From Kitasatospora sp. DSM 101779 (GTDB lineage Bacteria > Actinomycetota > Actinomycetes > Streptomycetales > Streptomycetaceae): a stretch of 64,000 nucleotides of DNA. This document shows positions 1-8,423 of this stretch, piece by piece. The DNA lies in the NCBI RefSeq assembly GCF_025655475.1, contig NZ_JAHTIK010000001.1:7300315-7364314 (forward strand), in the 5' to 3' direction. Each line of letters begins with the position of its first letter. Within the stretch, counting starts at the first letter, position 1. The position numbers and the translations under genes are program-made. The notes below the pieces were generated by a model, which was not told the DNA's origin, ran no database searches, and saw only the letters and a program-made list of their open reading frames with translations.

Positions 1-211
1 GTTCGGCGGCCTCGGCGACCCGCCGGGCCTCCTCGTCGGTCAGCCGGGCACCGTCGCGGCAGGCGGCCCGGCGCTCCCGCAGCGCCTGGACCTCGCGCAG
101 CGCGCGGGCGAGCACCACCTCCGCCTCGGTCACCCGGTCGGTGAAGTAGTTCGTCACGGCATCGCGGACCGGCGGGTCGTACGGCGCCGGCGACTGCTCT
201 CGGTCGGCCAT
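1..211 (-). CDS. Hypothetical protein, 5' part only
   Basis: The first 70 codons of a leftward gene lie here; the rest is beyond the left edge. ATG is at 211. The opening MADREQSPAPYDPPVRD is followed by an alanine/glutamate/arginine-rich stretch (about residues 27-70, including ALREVQALRERRAA) that looks like an amphipathic helix or coiled coil. There is no Shine-Dalgarno, but TAGCGT lies 8-13 bases before the ATG, so a leaderless transcript is possible. I do not recognise the family. It is separated by 67 bp from the CYTH-CHAD gene on the same strand. Confidence 0.5.
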   Translation of the reverse strand, partial: MADREQSPAPYDPPVRDAVTNYFTDRVTEAEVVLARALREVQALRERRAACRDGARLTDEEARRVAEAAE

Positions 212-278
212 GGCAGCACGCTAACCGCGGGGGCGGCGGGCGGTGCGCAGCCCCGCGGGACACGGATGCGGTCGCATG

Positions 279-1790
279 TCAGCCCTTCACCTTCTTCCGG
301 GCCTTCTTCCGCGCCTTCGCAGCCGCGGCGACCTGCTGCTCCTCGTCGGACCGCTGCGCCGCGTACAGCAGGCCGTAGCCGAAGGTGTCCTCGCCGTGGC
401 GCCGGGCCTCGGCCGCGGCGTCGCGGATCGCCGGCTCGGCGACCACGCCGTCCTGGTGGGCGCCGAGCGGCCGCTGGATGCCCTTCATCCGCTTGCGCAG
501 CCGCTCGGCGGGGCGTCCGGCGGCCGGTGCGGCGCACTCCGCCGCGTAGCGGGCCCGTTTGGCCGCCTTGCGCGCGCGGTGCAGGGCCCGATCGCGTTCG
601 GAGCCGGGCGGCAGGCCGAGTGCGGTGCCGAGCCGGCGGACGGCCCGCCGGCGCTGCCGCTCCAGGACCTTGCGGGCCTCGGAGGTGCCGCGCCGGGCCC
701 GCTTGCGCAGCGGCGGGCGGGCGGCGAGCTCATCGAGGGCGTTCAGCAGGGCGAAGTAGCGGCCGCCGTCCATGGCCTGCAGCGCCGTCCGGTGCGCGCG
801 GCGGTAGCGGCGGGCGTACCGGGCCGAGATCCGGGCGGACACCTCGGCGGGCCGGCCGGCCGCGGGCAGCCCGGAGGCCTGTCCGGCGAGGCGTTCACCG
901 AGCACCTCGGCATCCCTGGCCCGGCCGAGCACCTTGCCGAACCGGCGGAGCTCCTTGTCCAGCGGGTCGGTGACGGCACGGTCCAGCAGCTTGCGGTGGG
1001 CGGCGAGCGCGCTGCGGATGCGGCGTACGGTGACCCGCAGCCGGTGCACCGAGTCCGGCCGGTCGAGGCGGACGGCCGGGTCGAGGGCGTGGACGGCGGC
1101 CACCTGCTCGCGCAGGTACCCGGTGAGGGCCGCGGCGACGGATCCCTTCGGCGGCTCGGCCCGGTCGGCCGGTGCTTCCAGCCGGGCGCCGAGCACCCGG
1201 CCGAGCTTCGAACTCGCTGCGGATCTGCGCAGCCCCCGCGCGCGCAGCCGCTCCTCGACCTCGTCCAGCAGCCCGGGGTCGCCGTCGGCCAGCTCGACCT
1301 CCGTCTCCGTCCACTCCGTGCGTTCGGAGCCGGGGCCGGTGCCCATGGAGGGCGCCTTGGCCGACACCCGGTCGCGGACCATCTCGGCGAGGGTCCGGTG
1401 GTCGGCGTCGACCAGCAGGGTGACCGTCCGGTCCGTCCTCAGCCGGGCCACCGGCGCGAGCCGCTCGCCGCGGGCCGCGCCACGGACCAGCCGGACGAGC
1501 TCCTTGGGCGGCCGCTTGTGCCCGGCGGCCAGCGGCAGCCGGGTCTCGACGCGGATGCCGTTCGAGCCGGGCGTCTTCAGGTGCCAGCCGGCGTCGCCAC
1601 CACCGCTGCGCCGGCGCAGGGTGATCCCGCTGCGCAGCAGGCGCAGGTCGGGGGTGTCGTAGTAGACGGCGTTCAGCTTCTCCGTCCCGCCGGGGACGAC
1701 CCCGGACACCTGCGACAGCCCGTCGGCGGTCAGCTGGCGGTCGAGGGCGCCGTCGTACTTGCGCTCGTTCTCCTCGTGCACGGTGGTCAT
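279..1790 (-). CDS. CYTH and CHAD domain protein
   Basis: A 503-residue two-domain protein. The N-terminal CYTH (triphosphate tunnel) domain carries the ExExK signature at residues 7-11 (ENERK), followed by strands rich in R, K and E that line the triphosphate tunnel in this family. The second half, from about residue 217, is an alpha-helical CHAD domain with conserved basic helices (SVHRLRVTVRRIRSAL; HRARKAAKRARYAAE), known to bind inorganic polyphosphate. The end is lysine-rich (ARKKARKKVKG). By family knowledge it acts on or binds polyphosphate or other triphosphates; the substrate is not visible. An upstream ATG at 1823 is possible, but the CYTH signature sits right after 1790 and AGGGA precedes it. 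Confidence 0.85.
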   Translation of the reverse strand: MTTVHEENERKYDGALDRQLTADGLSQVSGVVPGGTEKLNAVYYDTPDLRLLRSGITLRRRSGGGDAGWHLKTPGSNGIRVETRLPLAAGHKRPPKELVRLVRGAARGERLAPVARLRTDRTVTLLVDADHRTLAEMVRDRVSAKAPSMGTGPGSERTEWTETEVELADGDPGLLDEVEERLRARGLRRSAASSKLGRVLGARLEAPADRAEPPKGSVAAALTGYLREQVAAVHALDPAVRLDRPDSVHRLRVTVRRIRSALAAHRKLLDRAVTDPLDKELRRFGKVLGRARDAEVLGERLAGQASGLPAAGRPAEVSARISARYARRYRRAHRTALQAMDGGRYFALLNALDELAARPPLRKRARRGTSEARKVLERQRRRAVRRLGTALGLPPGSERDRALHRARKAAKRARYAAECAAPAAGRPAERLRKRMKGIQRPLGAHQDGVVAEPAIRDAAAEARRHGEDTFGYGLLYAAQRSDEEQQVAAAAKARKKARKKVKG

Positions 1791-1860
1791 ACCGAGCGTC
1801 TGTCCCTTCGGGGGCCGCTCCAAGCGGGGCAGCGGCCGGCGTTTTCGGGTGGTCCGCGGT

Positions 1861-2412
1861 TCAGTTCTGCTTGATCGCCGAGACGTCGATCTCCAGGACG
1901 ACCCGGTCGGAGACCAGCACGCCGCCGCCCTCCAGCGCCGCGTTCCAGTTCACGCCGAAGTCCTTGCGGCTGATCGTCACCGAGCCCTCCAGGCCGACCC
2001 GGAGGTTGCCGTACGGATCGACGGCGTTGCCGGTGTACTCGAAGTCGAGCGTGACGGGCCGGGTGGTGGCCTTGATGGTGAGGTCGCCGGTGACCTGGTA
2101 GCGGTTGGTGCCGACCTGCTCGACGGTGGTCGAGACGAAGGTGATCTCGGGGTGGTTCGGCGCGTCGAGGAAGTCGTTGGTCCGCAGGTGCTGGTCGCGC
2201 TGCTGGTTGCCGGTGTCGATGCTGTCGGCCCGGACGGTGACGCGGCCGTGGGAGCTGCCGGGGTCCTCGCTGTCCAGGTGGGCGGTGCCCTCGAACTCGT
2301 CGAACGAGCCGCGGACCTTCGTCACCATCGCGTGGCGGGCCACGAAGCCGATGCGGCTGTGGGCGGGATCGAGCACGTACTCCCCGGTGAGCCGGGGCAG
2401 CGCGGTGGTCAT
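1861..2412 (-). CDS. YceI family lipocalin-like protein
   Basis: A 183-residue YceI domain protein: the opening GEYVLDPAHSRIGFVARHAM and the later RKDFGVNWNAALEGGGVLVSD are typical of this family, whose beta barrel binds a long isoprenoid or amphiphile. No signal peptide is visible, so this is a cytoplasmic member. ATG at 2412 is chosen because GAGGAG lies seven bases upstream; a longer reading from 2472 has no such site. It lies in the same direction as the CYTH-CHAD gene, 70 bp upstream of it, and may be co-transcribed with it. The ligand and physiological role cannot be read from the sequence. Confidence 0.85.
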   Translation of the reverse strand: MTTALPRLTGEYVLDPAHSRIGFVARHAMVTKVRGSFDEFEGTAHLDSEDPGSSHGRVTVRADSIDTGNQQRDQHLRTNDFLDAPNHPEITFVSTTVEQVGTNRYQVTGDLTIKATTRPVTLDFEYTGNAVDPYGNLRVGLEGSVTISRKDFGVNWNAALEGGGVLVSDRVVLEIDVSAIKQN

Positions 2413-2604
2413 GACGAACTCCTCCTCGGACGGGCCCGGCGGCGGACGGCCGGGCGGATGTTCCCCCGCCACTGGACTCCTGCCCGGTCTGCCCGCCGGG
2501 ACACGCCTCGGGGGAGAACGCTCGGACGCGCGAACGGCCGGATGCGCGAACGGCTGCGGCCGCCCGCGCGGGGCGGGCGGCCGCAGCCGTTCGGAGGGGG
2601 CGGA

Positions 2605-4071
2605 TCAGGCGTGCACCGCGGCGGCCGGCTCGTCGGCCTCGGCGCCGCCGTCCTGCGCCTCCTCGCCGCCCTGCGGACGGGCGTGCTTCGGCAGCAGGAA
2701 GATCGCCACGAAGACGACGGCCGTCATGGCCAGCTCGACGCCGAGGGTGACCTGCTCGGCGTGCACGAAGTCGCCGCCCTTCACCTGCTCGAAGAAGACG
2801 GTGCCGAGGATGGCGGTGCCCAGCGCCGCGCCGAACTGCTGCACCGAGGTGAGCGTGCCGGAGGCGGAACCGGTCTCGTGCGGCTCGACCGAGGCCAGCA
2901 CGGTGTCGAAGAACGGCGCCATCACGAAGCCCATGCCGAGGCCGGTGACCGTCAGGGCCGGGGCCAGCTGCCACGGGGTGACCTCGGCGCCGGCCAGGTG
3001 CAGGGTGAGCATGATGCCGCCGACACCGAGCGCCATGACGACCAGGCCGCCGTGCATGACCTTGCGGCCGAAGCGCTGCAGGGCCTGCGAGGCGATGAAG
3101 GCGACCACCATGCCGAGCGAGGACGGGATGCCCGCCAGGCCCGCCTTGAACGGCGAGTAGTGCAGGCCGATCTGGGTGTAGAGGCTGAAGGTCAGCCAGA
3201 AGCCGGTCATCGCGGAGAAGAACAGCAGGCCGAGGACCATGCCGCCGCTGAAGCCGCGCTTGGCGAACAGGCTGGGCTCGACCAGCGGGTCGCCGCCGGT
3301 GCGGCTGCGCCGGCTCTCGTACCAGCCGAAGAAGCCGAAGACCGCGACGGAGGCGGCGATCAGGGCGAAGGCCCAGAGCGGCCAGTCGTGCTCGCGGCCC
3401 TGCACCAGCGGGAAGATCATCAGGGCCGAGCCGGCCGCGGCGAGCAGGGCGCCGAACAGGTCGAGGCGGACGGCGCGGGCGCTCTTCCACTCGGGCAGGA
3501 AGCCCAGGCCGCCGGCGATCGCGAAGAGGCCGAGCGGGATGTTGATGAGGAAGATCATGCGCCAGCCGGTGCCGAACAGGTCGGCGTCGACGAGCCAGCC
3601 GGCCAGGATCGGGCCGCCGACCGTGGACAGGCCCATGACCGGGCCGAACATGCCGAACGCGGAGGCCTGCTCCTTCTCGGAGAACATCTCCTTGAGCATG
3701 CCGAGGCCCTGCGGCAGCATCACGGCGCCCAGCAGGCCCTGGAAGACCCGGGCGGCGATCAGCTGGTCGGGCCCCTGGGCGAGGCCGCAGCCGATCGACC
3801 CGAGGGTGAAGCCGACGGCGCCGATCAGGAACATCCGGCGGCGGCCGAAGATGTCGCCGAGGCGTCCGCCGGTGATCAGGCCGATGGCCATGGCCAGGGT
3901 GTAGGCGGCGCCCATCCACTGGATGGTGCTCTCGCCGCCGCCGATGTCGGCGCGGATCGAGGGCGCGGCGATGTTGGTGACCAGCGAGTCGAGGAGGTCC
4001 ATGACCTCGGCCGCGAGGATCACGAACAGCGCGGCCCACCGCCATCGGTAGGGGGTGGGGGTGTCGGTCAT
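2605..4071 (-). CDS. DHA2-type MFS drug/H+ antiporter
   Basis: A 488-residue membrane protein of the DHA2 (EmrB/QacA-like) branch of the major facilitator superfamily, which exports drugs or toxic metabolites in exchange for protons. It has motif A (GGRLGDIFGRRRMF) between TM2 and TM3, the antiporter-like GPILAGWL segment and about 14 hydrophobic segments. The C-terminal tail is hydrophilic and acidic. It is transcribed away from the TetR gene at 4265, and the 190-bp gap holds several GAAC-n-GTTC inverted repeats, so repression by that TetR with release by a drug-like ligand is the obvious model. The substrate is not predictable. Confidence 0.9.
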   Translation of the reverse strand: MTDTPTPYRWRWAALFVILAAEVMDLLDSLVTNIAAPSIRADIGGGESTIQWMGAAYTLAMAIGLITGGRLGDIFGRRRMFLIGAVGFTLGSIGCGLAQGPDQLIAARVFQGLLGAVMLPQGLGMLKEMFSEKEQASAFGMFGPVMGLSTVGGPILAGWLVDADLFGTGWRMIFLINIPLGLFAIAGGLGFLPEWKSARAVRLDLFGALLAAAGSALMIFPLVQGREHDWPLWAFALIAASVAVFGFFGWYESRRSRTGGDPLVEPSLFAKRGFSGGMVLGLLFFSAMTGFWLTFSLYTQIGLHYSPFKAGLAGIPSSLGMVVAFIASQALQRFGRKVMHGGLVVMALGVGGIMLTLHLAGAEVTPWQLAPALTVTGLGMGFVMAPFFDTVLASVEPHETGSASGTLTSVQQFGAALGTAILGTVFFEQVKGGDFVHAEQVTLGVELAMTAVVFVAIFLLPKHARPQGGEEAQDGGAEADEPAAAVHA

Positions 4072-4087
4072 GACGTCTCCAGACGGG

Positions 4088-4172
4088 GAACAGCGTTTCT
4101 ATCGAACGAACACTGTTCTACGGAGTCGATCGGCGTTCTGTCAAACGATATTCGTGGCTTCGAACGCTGTTC
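4088..4172. promoter_or_regulatory. TetR operator array between MFS and TetR genes
   Basis: Three related inverted repeats lie in the divergent promoter region: GAACAGCGTTTC at 4088-4099, GAACACTGTTC at 4108-4118 and GAACGCTGTTC at 4162-4172. A looser GTTCGTCAACGTTCG follows near 4188-4203. The shared half-site is GAAC with GTTC on the other arm. The most likely binder is the TetR protein encoded at 4265-4969, controlling itself and the exporter. This is inference from position and symmetry. Confidence 0.7.
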
Positions 4173-4264
4173 GCCCTCGGTTACGATGTTCGTCAACGTT
4201 CGTCGATCACGGACGTCCGTCCGTCACGCGGACCGGGCGTCCGCCCGAGGTGGAAGAGGTGCGC

Positions 4265-4969
4265 GTGACCTCGGAGATGCCCCCGATCCCGTGGCACAAG
4301 GCGCGCAGGGCCGACACCCGTCAGCCGCTCACGCCCGAGGCCGTCGTCGAGGCCGGCATCCGGGTCCTCGACCGCGACGGGCTCGAAGGCCTGACGATGC
4401 GCCGGGTCGCGCAGGAGCTCGGCACCGGCCCCGCCTCGCTCTACGCCCACGTGTCCGGCAAGGACGAGCTGATGGAGCTCATGCTGGAGCGCATCTCCGG
4501 CGAGATCCGGCTGCCCGACCGGCCCGAGCCCGAGCGGTGGAAGGAGCAGATCAAGGAGGTCTGCCGGGAGGCCCAGCGGGTCTACACCGCGCACCGCGAC
4601 ATCACGGTGGTCTCGCTCGGCGGCATCCAGCTCGGCCCCAACAAGCTCAAGGTCGCCGAGTTCGTCGTCGGCCTGCTGCTCTCCGCCGGCATCCCCCGGC
4701 AGGTCGCCGCCTTCGCGCTGGACGGCCTCGGCCAGCTGATCGACTCGGACGCCTACGAGGCCTCGCTCTACACCGCGAAGATCGCCGCAGGCGTGGACGT
4801 CGACGCCTACTTCGACGGCGTGCGCGACTACCTCGCCCGGCTCCCCGAGGAGCGCTTCCCGCTGCTCAAGGACATGGCGGAGACGATGGTCCACGGTGGC
4901 GGCGACGAGCGCTTCGAGTTCAAGATCGAGGTCTTCCTCCGCGGCCTGGAGTCGTACATCGAGCGGTAG
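4265..4969 (+). CDS. TetR regulator, tetracycline-repressor-like C-terminal domain
   Basis: A 234-residue repressor. The N-terminal helix-turn-helix is clear (LTMRRVAQELGTGPASLYAH, about residues 43-62), followed by the usual DEL helix. The C-terminal all-helical part (LGGIQLGPNKLKVAEFVVGL onward) resembles the TetR_C_1 ligand-binding domain of tetracycline-repressor-like proteins. GTG at 4265 is chosen because GGAAGAGG lies five bases upstream; ATG at 4277 is an in-frame alternative. It is divergent from the DHA2 exporter with operators between them, the classical arrangement of a drug-responsive repressor and its pump. Confidence 0.87.
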   Translation: MTSEMPPIPWHKARRADTRQPLTPEAVVEAGIRVLDRDGLEGLTMRRVAQELGTGPASLYAHVSGKDELMELMLERISGEIRLPDRPEPERWKEQIKEVCREAQRVYTAHRDITVVSLGGIQLGPNKLKVAEFVVGLLLSAGIPRQVAAFALDGLGQLIDSDAYEASLYTAKIAAGVDVDAYFDGVRDYLARLPEERFPLLKDMAETMVHGGGDERFEFKIEVFLRGLESYIER

Positions 4970-5008
4970 CGACGCCCCGATCGAAGGCCGTCCCTCCCGA
5001 CGGGTACG

Positions 5009-5032
5009 CTTAACGCAAAGATTGAGCTTTAG
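5009..5032. promoter_or_regulatory. Imperfect inverted repeat upstream of the MBL gene
   Basis: The locally A+T-rich CTTAACGCAAAG / ATTGAGCTTTAG is an imperfect palindrome (about 14 of 24 positions symmetrical), 64 bp before the MBL start. It stands out against the G+C-rich background and is probably the promoter/operator of the MBL-TetR pair. The likely binder is the TetR encoded at 6081. Not proven. Confidence 0.45.
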
Positions 5033-5095
5033 TGGCGCTCGGGGGTCCGCCACGCCTGCGGGGCCCCGGCGCCGACCGCACCCGGAGGGACGGCC

Positions 5096-6055
5096 ATGTC
5101 CTCGACCCACCCCGCCCGCACCGAGCCGGCCCCGGCGCCAGCCTGGGCGGTGGGCGACCTCCTCGTCCACCGCATCGACGAGGTCGAACTGCCGCCGCAG
5201 ACCGGCCCCTGGCTGCTGCCCGGCGCCACGCCCGAGGTGGTCTCCGCCGCCCCCTGGCTGCAGCCCGACTTCGCCGACACCGACCGCGTCCTGCGCCTGG
5301 CCAGCCACACCTTCGCCGTGGCGGCGGGCGGGCTGCGGATCCTCGTCGACACCGGCATCGGCAACGGCAAGGACCGCGCCAACCCCGCCTGGCACCGGCT
5401 GGCCACCGACTACCTCGACCGCCTGGAGCGCGCCGGCTTCCCGCCCGAGTCGGTGGACCTCGTCGTCCTCACCCACCTGCACACCGACCACGTCGGCTGG
5501 AACACCCGCACGGACGGGGACGCTTGGGTCCCCACCTTCCGCAACGCCCGGTACCTCACCAGCCGCACGGAATGGGAGTACTGGGCGTCCGCGGAGCTGG
5601 AGGAGCCCCGCCGTCAGATGTTCCGCGACTCCGTTCACCCGGTCGCCGAGCACGGGCTCCTCGACCCGGTCGACGTGCCCGCCGGGGGCCGGGAGATCGC
5701 GCCCGGCGTGGTGCTCGTCCCGATGCCCGGCCACACCCCCGGCCAGGTGGCCGTCCGGCTGGCGAGCGGCGGCGCCACGGCGCTGATCACCGGCGACTGC
5801 ATCCACCACCCCGTCCAGCTCGCCGCACCCGACATCCACAGCCACGTCGACATCGACCCGGCGCTCGCCGGCGCGACCCGCCGCAAGCTCCTCGCCGACC
5901 TCGCCGACACCGACACCCTGCTGCTCGGCAGCCACTTCCCGCCGCCGACCGCGGGCCTGGTGCGCAGCGACGGCGCGGCGTACCGCCTCCGGCCCGTCCC
6001 GGGCGCCGCGCCCCGCCCGGCGGTCCCTCGCACCGAACCGGAGCCCGCGCCGTGA
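5096..6055 (+). CDS. MBL fold metallo-hydrolase
   Basis: A 319-residue metallo-beta-lactamase-fold hydrolase. The zinc-binding HxHxDH motif is HLHTDH at residues 127-132, followed by further ligands in GHTPGQ and the GDCIHHP segment, with SHF near the C-terminus. No signal peptide is visible, so it should be cytoplasmic. Members act on lactones, phosphoesters or thioesters; the exact substrate is unknown. The C-terminal 30 residues are proline/arginine-rich. A TetR gene follows after 25 bp on the same strand, so the two probably form one transcription unit with self-regulation. Confidence 0.88.
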   Translation: MSSTHPARTEPAPAPAWAVGDLLVHRIDEVELPPQTGPWLLPGATPEVVSAAPWLQPDFADTDRVLRLASHTFAVAAGGLRILVDTGIGNGKDRANPAWHRLATDYLDRLERAGFPPESVDLVVLTHLHTDHVGWNTRTDGDAWVPTFRNARYLTSRTEWEYWASAELEEPRRQMFRDSVHPVAEHGLLDPVDVPAGGREIAPGVVLVPMPGHTPGQVAVRLASGGATALITGDCIHHPVQLAAPDIHSHVDIDPALAGATRRKLLADLADTDTLLLGSHFPPPTAGLVRSDGAAYRLRPVPGAAPRPAVPRTEPEPAP

Positions 6056-6080
6056 GACGGCACAGCGGCGGGACGGCGCC

Positions 6081-6638
6081 GTGAGCGGCGGACCGGCGAC
6101 ACGGCCCGGCGGCCGGAGCGCCCGGGTGCAGCAGGCCGTCCGGGCCGCGCTGCAGGAGCTGGAGGCGGAGGTCGGCCGGTCGGCGCTCACCGTGCCGCTC
6201 GTAGCGGCCCGGGCCGGAGTCACCCCGTCGACGATCTACCGCCGCTGGGGCGACCTGCGGGCGCTGCTCTCCGACGCCGCGGTCGAGCAGCTGCGCCCGG
6301 ACGCGCCGCCCGAGGACCACGGCTCGCTGGCTGCGGACCTACGGGCCTGGGCCGAGCAGTTCCTCGAGGAGACGGCCGCGCCGGTGGGCCGCTCGTACCT
6401 CCGCGACGCGCTGCTCGGGGACCCGGGGGGCGGCAACGCCGGCCGCTGCTCCGAGTACGCCGCGGAGCAGATCCGGACGGTGCTGGACCGGGCGGCCGGC
6501 CGCGGCGAGGCGGTGCCGGACGCCGAGACGGTGCTCGACCGGCTGGTGGCGCCGCTGGTGTACCGCGTGCTCTTCCGCCCCGCCGGTCTGGACGTCGCCT
6601 ACGCGCACCGGCTCGTCCGGGACGCGCTGGCGTGCTGA
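6081..6638 (+). CDS. TetR family regulator
   Basis: A 185-residue TetR protein starting with GTG. The helix-turn-helix is LTVPLVAARAGVTPSTIYRR (about residues 36-55), followed by WGDLRALLSDA. The C-terminal domain (LAADLRAWAEQFLEETAAPV and LDRLVAPLVYRVLFRPAGLD) is of the common TetR_C type in which a ligand is buried between helices. It lies 25 bp behind the MBL hydrolase gene, so it is probably the ligand-responsive repressor of that gene. It converges on the UPF0303 gene, with a hairpin between them. Confidence 0.85.
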   Translation: MSGGPATRPGGRSARVQQAVRAALQELEAEVGRSALTVPLVAARAGVTPSTIYRRWGDLRALLSDAAVEQLRPDAPPEDHGSLAADLRAWAEQFLEETAAPVGRSYLRDALLGDPGGGNAGRCSEYAAEQIRTVLDRAAGRGEAVPDAETVLDRLVAPLVYRVLFRPAGLDVAYAHRLVRDALAC

Positions 6639-6642
6639 GGCG

Positions 6643-6678
6643 CCCCGCCCCCGGGCGCGGTCCGGGGGCGCGGCGGGG
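6643..6678. terminator. Hairpin between convergent genes
   Basis: CCCCGCCCCCGG (6643-6654) can pair with CCGGGGGCGCGGCGGGG (6662-6678), leaving a small bulge and a seven-base loop. It sits between the stop codons of the TetR gene (+) and the UPF0303 gene (-), as expected for a bidirectional terminator. There is no T-tract, as is usual in high-G+C actinomycetes. Confidence 0.5.
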
Positions 6679-6679
6679 A

Positions 6680-7195
6680 TCAGGCGGTGCGGCGGGCCGC
6701 GGCGAGGTGCTGCTCCAGGGCGGTGACCACCAGGCGGTGGTCCTCGGCCTGGGGGAGGCCGGAGACGGCGACCGTGCCGACCACGCCGACGCCCTCCACG
6801 GTGATCGGAAAGGCTCCGCCGTGCGCGGCGTAGGCGTCCGGGTCGAGCCGGGACTTCTCCTCGAAGGTCTCGCCCTTCGCCGCGAAGCGCAGGCCGACCA
6901 GGTAGGAGGAGCAGCCGTAGCGGTCCACCGTGCGGGTCTTGCGCAGGATCCAGGCGTCGTTGTCGGCCGAGCTGCCGGGCAGCGCGAAGTGGAAGAGCTG
7001 CTGGCCGTTGCGCCGGATGTCGACCACGACCGGCGCCTTCTCGGCCCGGGCGAGCCCGACGAGCAGGCTGCCGAGGCGCCAGGCGTCCTCGTTGTCGAAA
7101 CCGGGCAGCCGCAGCCGGCGCTCCTCGTCCTCGATCCGGTGGATCAGGGCGGCGATCTCCTCCGGCGTCACGGGGCCCGTCTTCGGGCTGCTCAT
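6680..7195 (-). CDS. UPF0303 / heme-degrading domain protein
   Basis: A 171-residue protein of the UPF0303 (GlcG/HbpS-like fold) group, which databases label heme-degrading domain-containing. Typical segments are VVVDIRRNGQQLFHFALPG, the later WILRKTRTVDRY, and the glycine-rich HGGAFPITVEGVGVVGTVAV. No catalytic mechanism is established for this branch. Its ATG overlaps the stop codon of the upstream oxidoreductase (ATGA), so the two are translationally coupled. This suggests a joint role in handling a small metabolite, regulated together from the 8.3-kb promoter region. Confidence 0.8.
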   Translation of the reverse strand: MSSPKTGPVTPEEIAALIHRIEDEERRLRLPGFDNEDAWRLGSLLVGLARAEKAPVVVDIRRNGQQLFHFALPGSSADNDAWILRKTRTVDRYGCSSYLVGLRFAAKGETFEEKSRLDPDAYAAHGGAFPITVEGVGVVGTVAVSGLPQAEDHRLVVTALEQHLAAARRTA

Positions 7196-8286
7196 CGGGC
7201 GTTCTCCTCGGTCAGTGCGACGGTACGGCCCTCGGCGGCGGAGCGGCGGGCGGCCTCCAGGACGGCGAGGGCGGCGACGGCGTCGCGCGGGTCGACCGGT
7301 GCGTCCGCGCCCTCGCGCAGCGCGCGGACGACACCGGCGTAGAAGGCGGGGTAGTCGCCGGGGAGCGAGGGGTGCCGCGCTGCGCCGTCGACCGTGCCGA
7401 GCAGGCCGCGGTCGGCCTCGGCGACCTCGCCCCAGCCTGGGCCGGGGAGCTGCCCGGCACGGAGTGCGTCCTCCTGCGGGTCCATCCCGTGCACCGTGTA
7501 CGCGGCGCGGTCGCCGAGGACGCGCAGGCGGGGGCCGAGCTGGCCGGCCAGGGCGCTCATCCACAGGTGGGAGCGGACACCCGAGGCGTGGGTGAGGGCG
7601 ACGAAGGCGTCGTCGTCCGCGGCGGCGCCGGCGCGGCGGGCGTCCACCTCGGCGTGGACGTGCGTCGCGGGGCCGAAGAGGGTGAGCGCCTGGTCGACGA
7701 GGTGGCTGCCGAGGTCGTAGAGGATGCCGCCGGCGTCGGCCGGGTCGGCGGACTCGCGCCAGCCCTCCTTGAGCTCCGGACGCCAGCGCTCGAAGCGGGA
7801 CTCGTACCGGTGCACGGTGCCGAGCGAGCCGTCGGCGACCAGCTGCCGGACGGTGCGGAAGTCGGCGTCCCAGCGGCGGTTCTGGAAGACCGTCAGCAGC
7901 AGGCCGCGGGTCTCGGCGAGGTCGGCGAGTTCGGCGGCCTCGGCCGCGGTGGCGGCGAGCGGCTTGTCCACCACCACGGGCAGGCCGGCCTCCAGGGCGG
8001 CGCGCGCGAGCGGCACGTGGCTGCGGTTGGGGGAGGCGACGACCACCAGGTCCAGCGCGGAGGGGTCGGCGAGCAGCTGCTCGGCGGTCTCGACGGCGCG
8101 GGCCTGCGGGTGCTCGCGGCGCAGCTGCTCGCGCCGCTCCGGGCTGGCGGTGACCACGGCATCCAGCCGCAGGCCCGGGGTGGTGGCGATGAGCGGGGCG
8201 TGGAAGGCGGCGCCGGCCAGGCCGTAGCCGACCAGGCCGACGCGGAGGGCGGGGTGCTCGGGATGCGGAGTGCTCGCGGTGGTCAT
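7192..8286 (-). CDS. Gfo/Idh/MocA family NAD(P)-dependent oxidoreductase
   Basis: A 364-residue sugar-type dehydrogenase. The Rossmann dinucleotide site is RVGLVGYGLAGAAFHAPLI near residues 15-33, followed by the family's ASPNRSHVPLARAALEAG and the VVVDKPLA motif, whose lysine is catalytic in this family. The C-terminal domain (GGILYDLGSHLVDQAL) contains the usual histidine. Substrates are typically sugars, inositols or their derivatives. The gene faces a ROK regulator across a 137-bp gap and is coupled to the UPF0303 gene, so ROK-controlled sugar metabolism is a reasonable inference. Confidence 0.9.
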   Translation of the reverse strand: MTTASTPHPEHPALRVGLVGYGLAGAAFHAPLIATTPGLRLDAVVTASPERREQLRREHPQARAVETAEQLLADPSALDLVVVASPNRSHVPLARAALEAGLPVVVDKPLAATAAEAAELADLAETRGLLLTVFQNRRWDADFRTVRQLVADGSLGTVHRYESRFERWRPELKEGWRESADPADAGGILYDLGSHLVDQALTLFGPATHVHAEVDARRAGAAADDDAFVALTHASGVRSHLWMSALAGQLGPRLRVLGDRAAYTVHGMDPQEDALRAGQLPGPGWGEVAEADRGLLGTVDGAARHPSLPGDYPAFYAGVVRALREGADAPVDPRDAVAALAVLEAARRSAAEGRTVALTEENAR

Positions 8287-8293
8287 ACCGCCA

Positions 8294-8316
8294 GTTAAAC
8301 AACAGCGTTTCCTAAG
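8294..8316. promoter_or_regulatory. Candidate ROK operator
   Basis: The A+T-rich GTTAAACAACAGCG followed by TTTCCTAAG contains opposing GTTAAAC and GTTTCCTAA arms, eight bases upstream of the oxidoreductase start. TTA-AAC/GTTT-TAA inverted repeats are common at operators of ROK repressors. It probably lets the ROK protein at 8424 block leftward transcription. Confidence 0.45.
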
Positions 8317-8332
8317 TGCAAGCCCGGGCGCG

Positions 8333-8398
8333 AGATCCGGTCGTGGTCCGGTCGCGGTCCGGGCGTGGTCCAGGCGTGGTCCAGGCGCCGTCCGGCCA
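8333..8398. repeat. Six tandem 11-bp units upstream of the ROK gene
   Basis: Units AGATCCGGTCG (8333), TGGTCCGGTCG (8344), CGGTCCGGGCG (8355), TGGTCCAGGCG (8366), TGGTCCAGGCG (8377) and CCGTCCGGCCA (8388) follow one another without spacer; the core is GTCC-R-G. The 11-bp period is close to one helical turn, so bound proteins would sit on one DNA face. The array ends 25 bp before the ROK start codon, covering the expected promoter. Confidence 0.75.
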
Positions 8399-8423
8399 CG
8401 AGCAGTCCGGGCACAATGGCCCC

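Noticed and set aside
1759-5013. A 1084-codon plus-strand open frame over YceI, MFS and TetR
   Set aside because: It is antisense or out of frame to three recognisable genes, has Ala/Gly/Arg/His-rich composition and no domain.
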